Below are positions 25,062-32,927 of a stretch of DNA of 64,000 nt, one piece after another. The notes beneath the pieces were generated by a model. That model was not told where the DNA came from, did no database searches, and saw only the letters and a list, made by a program, of their open reading frames with translations. Both the position numbers and the translations under genes were made by a program. The number at the start of each line of letters is the position of its first letter. Within the stretch, counting starts at the first letter, position 1. Origin of the DNA: Hoeflea_A sp965228435 (lineage in GTDB: Bacteria > Pseudomonadota > Alphaproteobacteria > Rhizobiales > Rhizobiaceae); NCBI GenBank assembly GCA_965228435.1, contig OZ245818.1:3782001-3846000 (forward strand), written 5' to 3'.

Positions 25062-26479
25062 GCTGCCGCTCCCGCAATCTGGGACTTGTAGGTCCAGGGC
25101 GCGTCCGTCTCGATATGCTGGGCCAGGTCGAGCAACAGCAGATCGGCTCCAATTGGTCCGATCAGTTGGACAGCAAGCGGCAGGCCCGCAGCATCGAGGC
25201 CACGCGGCAGGCTGAGGGCGGGGATGCCGGCGATATTGGCAAGCGGCGCGCGCGGGGCAATCTCCTGCATGCGGCCCCAATGGGCGCCGACATCGGAGTG
25301 GTCAGTGGGGAGCGCCCGGACCGGCGGAGGGCTGCCGCCAAGCATCGGCATGATGATGACGTCGATATCGGCAAACAGCTGCCAGCAACCGTGGGCCGTG
25401 CGCGCGGCATTCGTATCGGCTACGAAAAGTTCCATGGCGCTCAAGCGGCGCCCGTCTTCATAGACGCTGCCGATGAGCGGGCTGATCTCGTCATTGTCGA
25501 CATCGAGCAAATCCAACCAGCCGGTCAGCGACACGGTCAGCATGGTGCGGCAGATATGAGCGGCCTGGCGCGACAGCCGATCAAGTTCGCCGACGTCGAC
25601 ATCGACCATCTTGTGGCCATGCTCCTCGAGCAGAGGCACCAGGCTGCGGATCGCTTCGGCCTGCTCATGTCCAAGGCCGGTCTCCGCCGTATCGACGATG
25701 CCGATGCGCAGACCCTTGACCGGCACACCCGACAGTGTCAGTTCGCCGAAGGGGCCCATCGTGTGTCCGCCGGTCGACACAAGCGCTGCCCGCACATCAC
25801 GCACCGAGCGCGCCAGCGGCAGTTCGCCCGTGATGCCCATCAGGTGATTGTCGAATCCCGGAGCGTTGGATGTCATGCCGCGCGACGGTTTCAGGCCGAC
25901 AAGGCCGCAACAGGCGGCCGGAACGCGGATCGAGCCGGCGGCATCCGAAGCCTGCGCAAGCGGAACAATGCCGGAAGCCACCGCTGCGGCTGCGCCGCCG
26001 GAGGAGCCGCCCGATGAACGGCCGGGGTTCCAGGGATTGCGGGCGGGCGGGCCGTTATCGGGCACGCTGGTCAGCGAAAAGCCGAAGGCGGGAACGGTTG
26101 TGACCCCGAAAGGCTGCAGGCCGGCAGCGCGGGCGCGCCGGAAGCTTTGACTGTCTTCCGCCGCCGGCTGAGCGCGGCTGGCGACTGCCTTTGAACCGGC
26201 ATGAACGGATAACCCTTTCGCCGTGTTGCCGAGATCCTTGGCAAGGAACGGCAGGCCGGCGAAAGGCGCATTTCGGGCGACCGGGTCCTGAGCGGCAATG
26301 CGTTCGTCAAAGGCGGCTGCCGCCTCAAGACCCATCTCGTCGTTGAGGTGGGAAATCGCGCCGAGTTCATCGTTGCGGGCGGCTTCGATGCTGGCCTGCA
26401 TTAACTCGACCGCGCTCACCTCGCCGTGGCGCACAGCCTCGGCGAGGGCGGTGGCATCATTCACGCCACCCGTCACCAA
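25058..26479 (-). CDS. Amidase-signature-family amidase
   Basis: A 473-residue hydrolase of the amidase signature family with the Ser-Ser-Lys triad region: FLAKDLGNTAKG (catalytic Lys), NPGRSSGGSSGGAAAAVASG (Gly/Ser-rich signature with the cis-Ser) and SDAAGSIRVPAACCGLVGLK (nucleophile Ser). Cytoplasmic, no signal peptide. It sits between the binding-protein gene (6 bases) and the ATPase gene (4-base overlap) of an importer, which is an unusual place and suggests the imported compound or its breakdown product is an amide or carbamoyl compound. Substrate unknown; annotation as GatA would be wrong, since no GatB/GatC is present. Confidence 0.9.
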   Translation of the reverse strand: MVTGGVNDATALAEAVRHGEVSAVELMQASIEAARNDELGAISHLNDEMGLEAAAAFDERIAAQDPVARNAPFAGLPFLAKDLGNTAKGLSVHAGSKAVASRAQPAAEDSQSFRRARAAGLQPFGVTTVPAFGFSLTSVPDNGPPARNPWNPGRSSGGSSGGAAAAVASGIVPLAQASDAAGSIRVPAACCGLVGLKPSRGMTSNAPGFDNHLMGITGELPLARSVRDVRAALVSTGGHTMGPFGELTLSGVPVKGLRIGIVDTAETGLGHEQAEAIRSLVPLLEEHGHKMVDVDVGELDRLSRQAAHICRTMLTVSLTGWLDLLDVDNDEISPLIGSVYEDGRRLSAMELFVADTNAARTAHGCWQLFADIDVIIMPMLGGSPPPVRALPTDHSDVGAHWGRMQEIAPRAPLANIAGIPALSLPRGLDAAGLPLAVQLIGPIGADLLLLDLAQHIETDAPWTYKSQIAGAAA

Positions 26480-26485
26480 CAGTCC

Positions 26486-27463
26486 TCAGGAGGGTTCGTC
26501 GGCGTTGATGGGCACCTCGAAGGAGCCGTCCTTGATGGCCTTTTGCTTGGCCTCCATGGCGGAGATTGCGTCCGGCGAAATGCCGTCGGATACGAAAATC
26601 AACTCGTTGCCGCCATGCTTCATGAAGGAGAACTCGGTGTAGTCCTTGCCGACCGGCCGACCGGCCTTCACATCCTCGACCACGGCATCGACGGTCGGGC
26701 GGAAGTTCCAGATGGCGTTGGCGAAGACAGTGCCGGGATAGCGCGGCGTGTAATCGATCAGGGAGCCGATCGCCAGGACGCTGTTCTCCTTGGCACCGTC
26801 GGCCGTACCGATGCGCTCGCCGAAGATGACATCGGCGCCGGCGTCGATCTGGGCGATCGCGGCTTCCTTGGCCTTGGGCGGGTCGAACCAGGCGCCGATG
26901 AAGCCATTCAGGAATTTGGCATCCGGATTGACCTCGCGAACGCCATCGCGGAACGCATTGATCAGAAGGTTGACTTCGGGGATCGGATAACCACCGACGG
27001 AGCCGAACGTGTTGCTCTTGCTCATCGTGCCGGCCAGCATGCCGGCGAGATAGGCCGCTTCATGGTTGCGTGTGCCGAAGACACCGAAATTGTCGCCGGA
27101 CGGGCCGCCGGAGGAACCCATGAGGAAAGCGATATCCGGATAATCGGCCGCGACCAGGCGGGCCTCGTTTTCAACCGCGTAGGACTCGCCCCAGATCAGG
27201 TCGACGCCCTGTTCGGCATATTCGCGCATGGCGCGGGCGTAGTCGGTGCCCGAGACGCCTTCAGAGAAGACATACTCGATCACGCCGTCATTGGCGGCCG
27301 ACTGAAGGGCTTCGTGAATGCGCGAGTTCCAGGCGTTTTCGACGGGTGACGCATGGATGCCGGCGACCTTGACCTTGTCGGCGGCCAGCGCCGGCGATGC
27401 CATGACAGGAAGAATGCAGGTGGCTGCCGCCAGAAACAGGCGGCGTGTAAAGCTGGTATTCAT
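26486..27463 (-). CDS. BMP-family ABC transporter substrate-binding protein
   Basis: A 325-residue periplasmic lipoprotein-family (Bmp/PnrA-like) binding protein. The start at 27463 gives a twin-arginine-like export signal (MNTSFTRRLFLAAATCIL) ending MASPALAAD and is preceded by GGGGG; the longer frame is not coding-like. KVKVAGIHASPVENAWN and NFGVFGTRNHEAAYLAGMLAG are typical family segments. Members bind nucleosides or related heterocycles. Placed between the deaminase-like amidohydrolase and the amidase, so nucleobase-like ligands are the best guess. Confidence 0.9.
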   Translation of the reverse strand: MNTSFTRRLFLAAATCILPVMASPALAADKVKVAGIHASPVENAWNSRIHEALQSAANDGVIEYVFSEGVSGTDYARAMREYAEQGVDLIWGESYAVENEARLVAADYPDIAFLMGSSGGPSGDNFGVFGTRNHEAAYLAGMLAGTMSKSNTFGSVGGYPIPEVNLLINAFRDGVREVNPDAKFLNGFIGAWFDPPKAKEAAIAQIDAGADVIFGERIGTADGAKENSVLAIGSLIDYTPRYPGTVFANAIWNFRPTVDAVVEDVKAGRPVGKDYTEFSFMKHGGNELIFVSDGISPDAISAMEAKQKAIKDGSFEVPINADEPS

Positions 27464-27485
27464 GGATGTGATCCCCCGATTGTTT

Positions 27486-27506
27486 CGGACCGGACGGTCC
27501 GGTTCG
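27486..27506. promoter_or_regulatory. 21-bp near-perfect palindrome upstream of the BMP-family binding-protein gene
   Basis: ACCGGACGGTCCGGT (27489-27503) is a perfect palindrome about one central base. Extending to 27486-27506, only one pair is a mismatch (G/T). It lies 23 bases upstream of the binding-protein start and 75 bases after the amidohydrolase stop. It could be an operator for an internal promoter or a 5' hairpin raising expression of the binding protein. The rest of this 118-base gap shows no gene. Confidence 0.5.
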
Positions 27507-27581
27507 GATTGTTGATATTGTGGTTTGACCAGACGAATTAGCGGGCTGGCCGCGCGGCTTGTCAATAGCGGCCTGTGGGTA

Positions 27582-28871
27582 TCAGCCGCCCTCGACTGGC
27601 GCATAATCCGCCGCGTCCACCGTCTCCGGGCGGCCATCCAGGTGCAATCGTGCCTTTGCAGGCGGCGTTTCGCTGACGAGGCGCCCGTTGCGGATAACCG
27701 CCAGCCGGGTCGCGCCGAGGCGGATGGCCTCGATTGGATCGGCGGCCTGGAGCAACACGCAGTCGGCCGGATTGCCTTTGGCGATGCCGTAACGGCTGAG
27801 ACCAAGTGCCGCGGCCGAATTGACGGTGACCGCATCGAACATCCAGCGCATGTCGTCGCGCGATGTCATGTGGGTGCCGTGGATCGCCATATGGGCAACC
27901 TGCAACATGTCGGCATTGCCGAGCGAATACCACGGGTCCATGCAGCAATCCTGACCCAGAGCGACATTGATGCCGGCCTTCTTCAGCTCGGGCACCCGGG
28001 TCATGCCGCGGCGTTTGGGATAGGTGTCATGCCGCCCCTGCAAGGTCAGATTGATCAGCGGGTTGGGGATGGCATGAATGCCGGCTTCGGCGATCAAGGG
28101 TAAAAGCTTGGAAACGTAGTAGTTGTCCATGGAATGCATGGATGTCAGGTGTGAGCCGGCGACCCGGCCCTGCAATCCCAGGCGCACCGATTCGGCAGCC
28201 AGTGTTTCGATATGACGCGACATCGGATCGTCGCTTTCGTCACAATGGATGTCGACGCGCAGGCCGCGGTCGGCGGCGATTTCGCACAGCCTCCGAAGCG
28301 ACTCGGCTCCATCCTGCATGGTGCGTTCGAAATGGGGGATGCCGCCGACGACATCGACGCCCATGTCGAGAGAACGGATGAGATTTGCTTCGGCATTGGG
28401 CGAGCGCAATAAACCGTCCTGGGGGAAGGCGACAAGCTGCAGGTCGATATAGGGTTTGACCCGCTCGCGCACCTCGAGCAGCGCTTCGGTGGCAAGCAGG
28501 CGGTCGTCACAGACATCGACATGGCTGCGGATAAACAGCAGTCCCTGTGAAACCGCCAGATCGCAATAGCGCAGCGCTCGTTCGACGACGGCCTCATGGG
28601 TCAGCAACGGCTTGAGTTCCCCCCACAAGGCGATGCCCTCAAGCAGGGTGCCGGAACGGTTGAGACGCGGCAGACCGAGTGACAGGGTGGCGTCCATGTG
28701 AAAATGGGGATCGATGAAGGGCGGCGATACCAATCGGCCGGAGGCGTCGATCGTCGTCCCGGCATCGGCCTTGATCTTCGGCTCGACGGCTTCGAAGAGG
28801 CCATCCGAGATGGCAATATCGACGGCCTGGCCGTCGGGCAGTCGGGCGTTCTTGATGAGGATGTCTGGCAT
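27582..28871 (-). CDS. Cytosine-deaminase-like amidohydrolase
   Basis: A 429-residue metal-dependent hydrolase of the CodA-like group. The start at 28871 gives MPDILIKNARLPDGQAVDI, the usual beta-sandwich beginning; upstream in-frame codons look non-coding. Metal and catalytic residues in order: DPHFHMDAT (HxH), RSHVDVCD, HCDESDD, GSHLTSMHS and GQDCCMDPW (the final catalytic Asp). CodA-type enzymes deaminate cytosine, isoguanine, creatinine or isoorotamide-like rings. It heads the BMP-importer/amidase operon, divergent from hisC (180-base gap). Import of a heterocycle, then deamination and amide hydrolysis, is a coherent inferred route. Confidence 0.85.
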   Translation of the reverse strand: MPDILIKNARLPDGQAVDIAISDGLFEAVEPKIKADAGTTIDASGRLVSPPFIDPHFHMDATLSLGLPRLNRSGTLLEGIALWGELKPLLTHEAVVERALRYCDLAVSQGLLFIRSHVDVCDDRLLATEALLEVRERVKPYIDLQLVAFPQDGLLRSPNAEANLIRSLDMGVDVVGGIPHFERTMQDGAESLRRLCEIAADRGLRVDIHCDESDDPMSRHIETLAAESVRLGLQGRVAGSHLTSMHSMDNYYVSKLLPLIAEAGIHAIPNPLINLTLQGRHDTYPKRRGMTRVPELKKAGINVALGQDCCMDPWYSLGNADMLQVAHMAIHGTHMTSRDDMRWMFDAVTVNSAAALGLSRYGIAKGNPADCVLLQAADPIEAIRLGATRLAVIRNGRLVSETPPAKARLHLDGRPETVDAADYAPVEGG

Positions 28872-29051
28872 GGTCGTCCAATTCGCGAGGCTGGGTTGCT
28901 GTGCCGCATTGCAGCACGGAGTGGCTGCCAGCGGCAAGACTTCAATGGCAAGAGCGATGCCGGAAACGCTCGACATTGCCGCGCCATGGGGCTATGCCCC
29001 GCTGGTCACCGACCGGGGCGCCAGACGCGCCCGCTATCAGGGATGAAAAAG

Positions 29052-30146
29052 ATGACCGCAACGAAACCGGAACCGAAACCGGGCGTTATGGATATCGCCG
29101 CTTATGTGCCGGGGCGTGAGAAGGCGCATGGTGTTGAGCGGGTCTACAAACTGTCGGCCAATGAGACGCCGCTCGGCGCGAGCTCAAAGGCTGTTGAAGC
29201 GTTGTCCGAGATCGCCGACCGTTTGCAGATTTATCCCGACGGAAATGCCACGGCTTTGTGCAATGCGATCGCCGAGGTGCATGGTCTCAATCCTGCGAAT
29301 ATCCTTTGCGGCAACGGCTCGGACGAACTGCTGACGCTGCTGTGCCAGGCCTATCTCAGCCCCGGCGACGAGGGCATCGTCACCGAACACGGTTTCCTGG
29401 TCTATAAGATCCAGATCATGGCCGCCGGAGCAACGCCGGTAACCGTGAAAGAAACCGATTGCCGCGCCGATGTCGATGCGATCCTGGCGGCGGTCACCGA
29501 CAAGACCAAGATCGTCTTCCTGGCCAACCCCAACAATCCGACAGGCACCTATCTGCCGATCGAAGAAGTGCGGCGCCTGCAGGCCGGGCTGCCCGGTGAT
29601 GTGTTGCTGGTGCTTGATGCGGCCTATGCCGAATACGTGCGGCGCAATGACTACGAGTCGGGCATTGAACTGGTCTCGTCCAACGACAATGTCGTCATGA
29701 CCCGCACCTTCTCAAAAATCTATGGTCTGGCTGGCCTGCGTGTCGGCTGGTGTTATGCGCCGAAACACGTGATGGACGTGCTGCACCGCATCCGCGGACC
29801 GTTCAACATGAATGCCGCGGCGATTGCCGCAGGCGTTGCCGCCGTGCGCGATCGTGCGCATATCGACAAGTCGGTGGCCCACAATGAAACCTGGCGGCTG
29901 CGGCTGACGGAAGGGCTTGAAGCGCAGGGGCTCAAGGTCACACCGTCGGTCGGCAATTTCGTGCTCATCCACTTCGGCTCGGAACCGGGCAGAACAGCCG
30001 CCGATGCCGATGAATACCTGTCTGCGCGCGGCTACCTCTTGAGGCGCGTTACGGCCTATGGCTTTCCCGACGCCTTGCGCATGAGTGTCGGCTCGGAGGA
30101 GGCCAATGAGGGTGTGTTGGCGGCGCTGAAGGAGTTTCTGGACTGA
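29052..30146 (+). CDS. hisC: Histidinol-phosphate aminotransferase
   Basis: A 364-residue PLP aminotransferase of subgroup I-beta. YKLSANETPLGASSKAVEAL and IYPDGNATALCNAIAE are HisC-type N-terminal segments; NPNNPTGTYLP and TRTFSKIYGLAGLRVGW carry the cofactor-binding Asn and Schiff-base Lys; the C-terminal arginine lies in DALRMSVGS. The start at 29052 is preferred to 29043 because AGGGA is correctly spaced only for the former. In alphaproteobacteria this copy, paired with tyrA, often serves aromatic as well as histidine biosynthesis. The tyrA start overlaps its stop by one base (TGATG). Confidence 0.92.
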   Translation: MTATKPEPKPGVMDIAAYVPGREKAHGVERVYKLSANETPLGASSKAVEALSEIADRLQIYPDGNATALCNAIAEVHGLNPANILCGNGSDELLTLLCQAYLSPGDEGIVTEHGFLVYKIQIMAAGATPVTVKETDCRADVDAILAAVTDKTKIVFLANPNNPTGTYLPIEEVRRLQAGLPGDVLLVLDAAYAEYVRRNDYESGIELVSSNDNVVMTRTFSKIYGLAGLRVGWCYAPKHVMDVLHRIRGPFNMNAAAIAAGVAAVRDRAHIDKSVAHNETWRLRLTEGLEAQGLKVTPSVGNFVLIHFGSEPGRTAADADEYLSARGYLLRRVTAYGFPDALRMSVGSEEANEGVLAALKEFLD

Positions 30147-31084
30147 TGAGCCATTTCAACAAGATCGCGCTGATCGGCATTGGATTGATTGGCTCGTCGC
30201 TGGCGCGGGTAATCCGCCAGAAGGGGCTTGCCGACAAGATCACGGTTTCCAGCAAGACATCGGAGACGTTGGAGAGGGCGCACCAGCTTGGATTGGGCGA
30301 TTCCTACACAACATCGAGTGCCGAAGCCGCCCGCGATGCGGATCTGGTCATCGTCAGCGTGCCGGTCGGCGCATCGGGGCGGGTGGCCCGCGACATCGAA
30401 AGCGTGCTGAAACCCGGTGCCATTTTGACCGACGTCGGATCGACGAAGAAATCGGTCATCGAGCAGATGCAGCCCTACGTTCCCGAGGGCGTGCATTTCA
30501 TTCCGGGTCACCCGATCGCGGGGACCGAGCATTCGGGACCGGACGCCGGCTTCGCTACCCTGTTCGAAGGTCGATGGTGCATTCTCACGCCGCCTCCTGG
30601 CACTGACGAGGCCGCGCTGCAGACACTCACAGAGTTCTGGCAGGATTGCGGCTCCATGGTCGACCGCATGGACGCCGATCACCACGATCTGGTTCTCGCC
30701 ATCGTCTCGCATCTGCCGCAGATCATTGCCTACAACATCGTCGGCACGGCCGACGACCTGGAGGCAGTGACCAAGTCGCAGGTGATCAAATATTCTGCGT
30801 CCGGTTTCCGCGACTTTACCCGTCTGGCGGCCTCGGACCCGACCATGTGGCGTGATGTCTGCCTCAACAACCGTGATGCCATCCTTGAAATGCTGGCGCG
30901 CTTTTCGGAAGACCTGTCGTCGCTACAGAGGGCAATCCGCTGGGGCGATGGCGACAAGCTCTTCGACCTGTTCAGCCGCACTCGCCACATCCGCAAATCG
31001 ATCATCGAGGCGGGCCAGGATGTTGACGTGCCCGATTTCGGTCGCCACGTGGCGACCACCGAGCCGGCCGAAGGGGCCGAATAG
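30146..31084 (+). CDS. tyrA: Prephenate/arogenate (cyclohexadienyl) dehydrogenase
   Basis: A 312-residue NAD(P)-dependent enzyme of tyrosine biosynthesis that decarboxylates prephenate or arogenate. N-terminal Rossmann motif IGIGLIGSSLARVIRQ; PGHPIAGTEHSGPDAG and SHLPQIIAYNIVG are the family's active-site segments. No ACT or chorismate-mutase domain, so it is the stand-alone (TyrC-like) form common in Rhizobiales. Translationally coupled to hisC. It converges on a sirtuin gene, with two bases between the stop codons. Confidence 0.92.
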   Translation: MSHFNKIALIGIGLIGSSLARVIRQKGLADKITVSSKTSETLERAHQLGLGDSYTTSSAEAARDADLVIVSVPVGASGRVARDIESVLKPGAILTDVGSTKKSVIEQMQPYVPEGVHFIPGHPIAGTEHSGPDAGFATLFEGRWCILTPPPGTDEAALQTLTEFWQDCGSMVDRMDADHHDLVLAIVSHLPQIIAYNIVGTADDLEAVTKSQVIKYSASGFRDFTRLAASDPTMWRDVCLNNRDAILEMLARFSEDLSSLQRAIRWGDGDKLFDLFSRTRHIRKSIIEAGQDVDVPDFGRHVATTEPAEGAE

Positions 31085-31086
31085 GC

Positions 31087-31797
31087 TCAGCCTTTCAGCA
31101 GCCGCTCCACATAGGCAGGCACGACTTCCGTCGCTTTGCCGTGAATGGCTTCGTCGAAGCGCGAGACGACCTCCGAGGGCTCCAGATTGAGTTCCACCGT
31201 GTGGGCACCGGCGGAAAAAGCTTCGGCAACGAAACCGGCGGCCGGGTAGACATTGCCGCTGGTGCCGATCGACAGGAACAGGTCGCACTGACGCAGTGCG
31301 GCATAGATGCGATCCATCTGGTAGGGCATCTCGCCGAACCAGACAACGTCGGGCCGCAGGCCGCCGCTTGTACCGCATCGCTCGCAGACCGTGTCGACTG
31401 TCAGTTCGCCATTTTCCCAGGGCGAGCGGGTGCCGCAATGCATGCAGAGCTTCTTCTGCATCTCACCGTGCATGTGAATGAGATTGTTCGTTCCGGCCCA
31501 TTCATGCAGAGGATCGATATTCTGGGTGACCGTCAGCACCTCTCCAGGGTGTTCGGCCTCCAGGCGTGCCAACGCCTCATGCGCGGCATTCGGTTTGACA
31601 CCACGGGATCCATTGCGCCGTTCGTTGTAAAAGGCCAGCACCCGTTTCGGATCACGCTCAAAGGCTTCGGGCGTTGCCACATCCTCGATGCGGACCTTCG
31701 ACCAGATGCCATCCTTGTCGCGAAATGTGGAAATGCCTGATTCCGCCGACAGGCCGGCGCCAGTGAGAATAATGATGCGTTCGAAAGGGCCGGTCAT
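31087..31797 (-). CDS. NAD-dependent protein deacylase, sirtuin (CobB-like)
   Basis: A 236-residue sirtuin that removes acyl groups from lysines using NAD. GAGLSAESGISTFRD is the NAD-binding opening; YNER (57-60) is the YxxR pair that favours succinyl/malonyl lysine (class III, SIRT5/CobB type); His110 in HMHGE is the catalytic base; four zinc cysteines are at 118/121 and 138/141. The normally invariant TQNID(D/N)LHERAG reads TQNIDPLHEWAG, an unusual pair of changes next to the NAD site. Its start overlaps the GntR regulator's stop by four bases. Confidence 0.9.
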   Translation of the reverse strand: MTGPFERIIILTGAGLSAESGISTFRDKDGIWSKVRIEDVATPEAFERDPKRVLAFYNERRNGSRGVKPNAAHEALARLEAEHPGEVLTVTQNIDPLHEWAGTNNLIHMHGEMQKKLCMHCGTRSPWENGELTVDTVCERCGTSGGLRPDVVWFGEMPYQMDRIYAALRQCDLFLSIGTSGNVYPAAGFVAEAFSAGAHTVELNLEPSEVVSRFDEAIHGKATEVVPAYVERLLKG

Positions 31798-32573
31798 GCG
31801 GTCATCAACGCCTGGCGCTTCTTCGCCATGTCCTCGCGTTTGCGGTCTTCCTGGCCGACGCGGAAGGACCGCTCGACAAAATCGATGTGATCGCGTGCGG
31901 CCTGCTTCGCCCCTTCGGCATCGCCGGCGAGAATGGCATTGCCAATCGCGTGGTGCTGTTGCAGGAGAAGCTCGCCGGTTCCGTCGATGGTCCGCAGATA
32001 GTCGCGATTGTAAAAAATCCCGCGCCGGGTCAGTTCGTAGATGGAGGCCATGGTGTGGATCAGCGTCGAATTGTGGCTGGCGTCGACAATGGCCGAGTGG
32101 AAGCGGATGTCATATTCCTGCGCGGCCTTGGTGTCTTCTGCGTCGTGGGCTTCCTGCAGTTTGTCTATGATGTCCGACAGGATTGACTTGTCCACGCGTG
32201 TTGCTCGCCGGGCTGCCAGGTCGGCAGCAAAGCCTTCTTGCTCGCGCCTGTACTCCAGGTAGTCGAAGAAGGCCGACTGATGCCGTGCATAGAGATCGAC
32301 CATGGCCGGTGAAAGAGCAGCACCGGTAAGGGCTGCCACATAGGACCCTTCGCCGTGACGCACGCGCAGTAGATCGCGGTCTTCCAACCGCTTCAACGCT
32401 TCGCGCACCTTCTGGCGCGAGACGTCCAGGGTTTCCGCCAGCTCCCGTTCGGGCGGCATCTTCGTGCCTTCCTTGAGAACGCCCGCCACAATCAGGTCTT
32501 CGATCTGGCTGACGACGGCGTCGACCACCGTTTCGTGGTCTACTTTCTCGAAAATGATCTTCTCAAACGACAT
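31794..32573 (-). CDS. FadR-subfamily (FCD) GntR transcriptional regulator, LldR/PdhR-like
   Basis: A 259-residue regulator. The winged HTH (about 15-80; KMPPERELAETLDVSRQKVR, then EALKRLEDRDLLRVRHGEGS) is followed by a helical FCD ligand domain with metal-ligand-like residues (DIRFHSAIVDASHN; HHAIGNAILAGD). The start at 32573 is chosen because it opens with MSFEKIIFEKV just ahead of the HTH. Divergent from the TRAP-LldD operon across a 354-base region with two matching operators, so it most likely represses that operon and responds to its substrate, probably a 2-hydroxy acid. Coupled to the sirtuin gene downstream. Confidence 0.88.
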   Translation of the reverse strand: MSFEKIIFEKVDHETVVDAVVSQIEDLIVAGVLKEGTKMPPERELAETLDVSRQKVREALKRLEDRDLLRVRHGEGSYVAALTGAALSPAMVDLYARHQSAFFDYLEYRREQEGFAADLAARRATRVDKSILSDIIDKLQEAHDAEDTKAAQEYDIRFHSAIVDASHNSTLIHTMASIYELTRRGIFYNRDYLRTIDGTGELLLQQHHAIGNAILAGDAEGAKQAARDHIDFVERSFRVGQEDRKREDMAKKRQALMTA

Positions 32574-32637
32574 TCGCACTTCCCGTTTCGCGGTGGCGCT
32601 TAGTGGTTCGGAAGGTATACCGCTCGATGACATTTTT

Positions 32638-32656
32638 CAAACACGCATTGTGTTTG
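32638..32656. promoter_or_regulatory. 19-bp inverted repeat upstream of the GntR regulator gene
   Basis: CAAACAC-GCATT-GTGTTTG is a perfect 7-5-7 inverted repeat, 65 bases upstream of the regulator's start. Another TGTGTTTG lies at about 32666. It differs from the operators at 32814-32860, so it may bind a second protein or mark the regulator's own promoter. Otherwise the 354-base gap 32574-32927 holds no gene. Confidence 0.45.
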
Positions 32657-32800
32657 TGGCTATCTGTGTTTGCCTGCACCGTCATATTTATCTGAAATTA
32701 TTACGGAAAAATGTCTTTGCTATTTAATCGGTGAAGTCGACGGGAGCTTGCGTAGTTCTACTGCGACGCGACGACGCACCCCGCACGGCCGTCGATTCCT

Positions 32801-32829
32801 TTGACAGGCGCACTGGTCTGTTTTATAGA
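32801..32829 (+). promoter_or_regulatory. Sigma70-like promoter of the TRAP-LldD operon
   Basis: Perfect TTGACA at 32801-32806, 17-base spacer, then TATAGA at 32824-32829. An operator (32814-32832) covers the spacer and -10 box, and a second lies just downstream, an arrangement expected for a repressor that blocks RNA polymerase. The predicted transcript start near 32836 leaves about 90 bases of leader. Confidence 0.65.
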
Positions 32830-32860
32830 CCACTCACTCAGTGGTACATAATATAGACCA
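32814..32860. promoter_or_regulatory. Paired GntR-type operators TGGT-N11-ACCA
   Basis: Site 1, TGGTCTGTTTTATAGACCA (32814-32832), is a 6-7-6 inverted repeat. Site 2, TGGTACATAATATAGACCA (32842-32860), has the same half-sites and spacing, and its outer bases extend to AGTGGT...ACCACT (32840-32862). The centres are 28 bases apart. The inner arms (ACCACT-CACTC-AGTGGT) also form a third repeat. The adjacent FCD-GntR protein is the obvious ligand. Confidence 0.75.
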
Positions 32861-32927
32861 CTTGAGATGTCGGGTTCGGCGACGGTTTCGCCTTCGTTTG
32901 AACCGCCAATCGTTCCTGGAGGAAATC

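Noticed and set aside
23433..25091. 552-residue open frame opposite the BMP-type ATPase
   Set aside because: Antisense shadow of a gene with two clear ABC domains.
25058..26479. GatA subunit of the amidotransferase
   Set aside because: The amidase signature alone is not specific; no gatB/gatC nearby, and the gene lies inside an importer operon.
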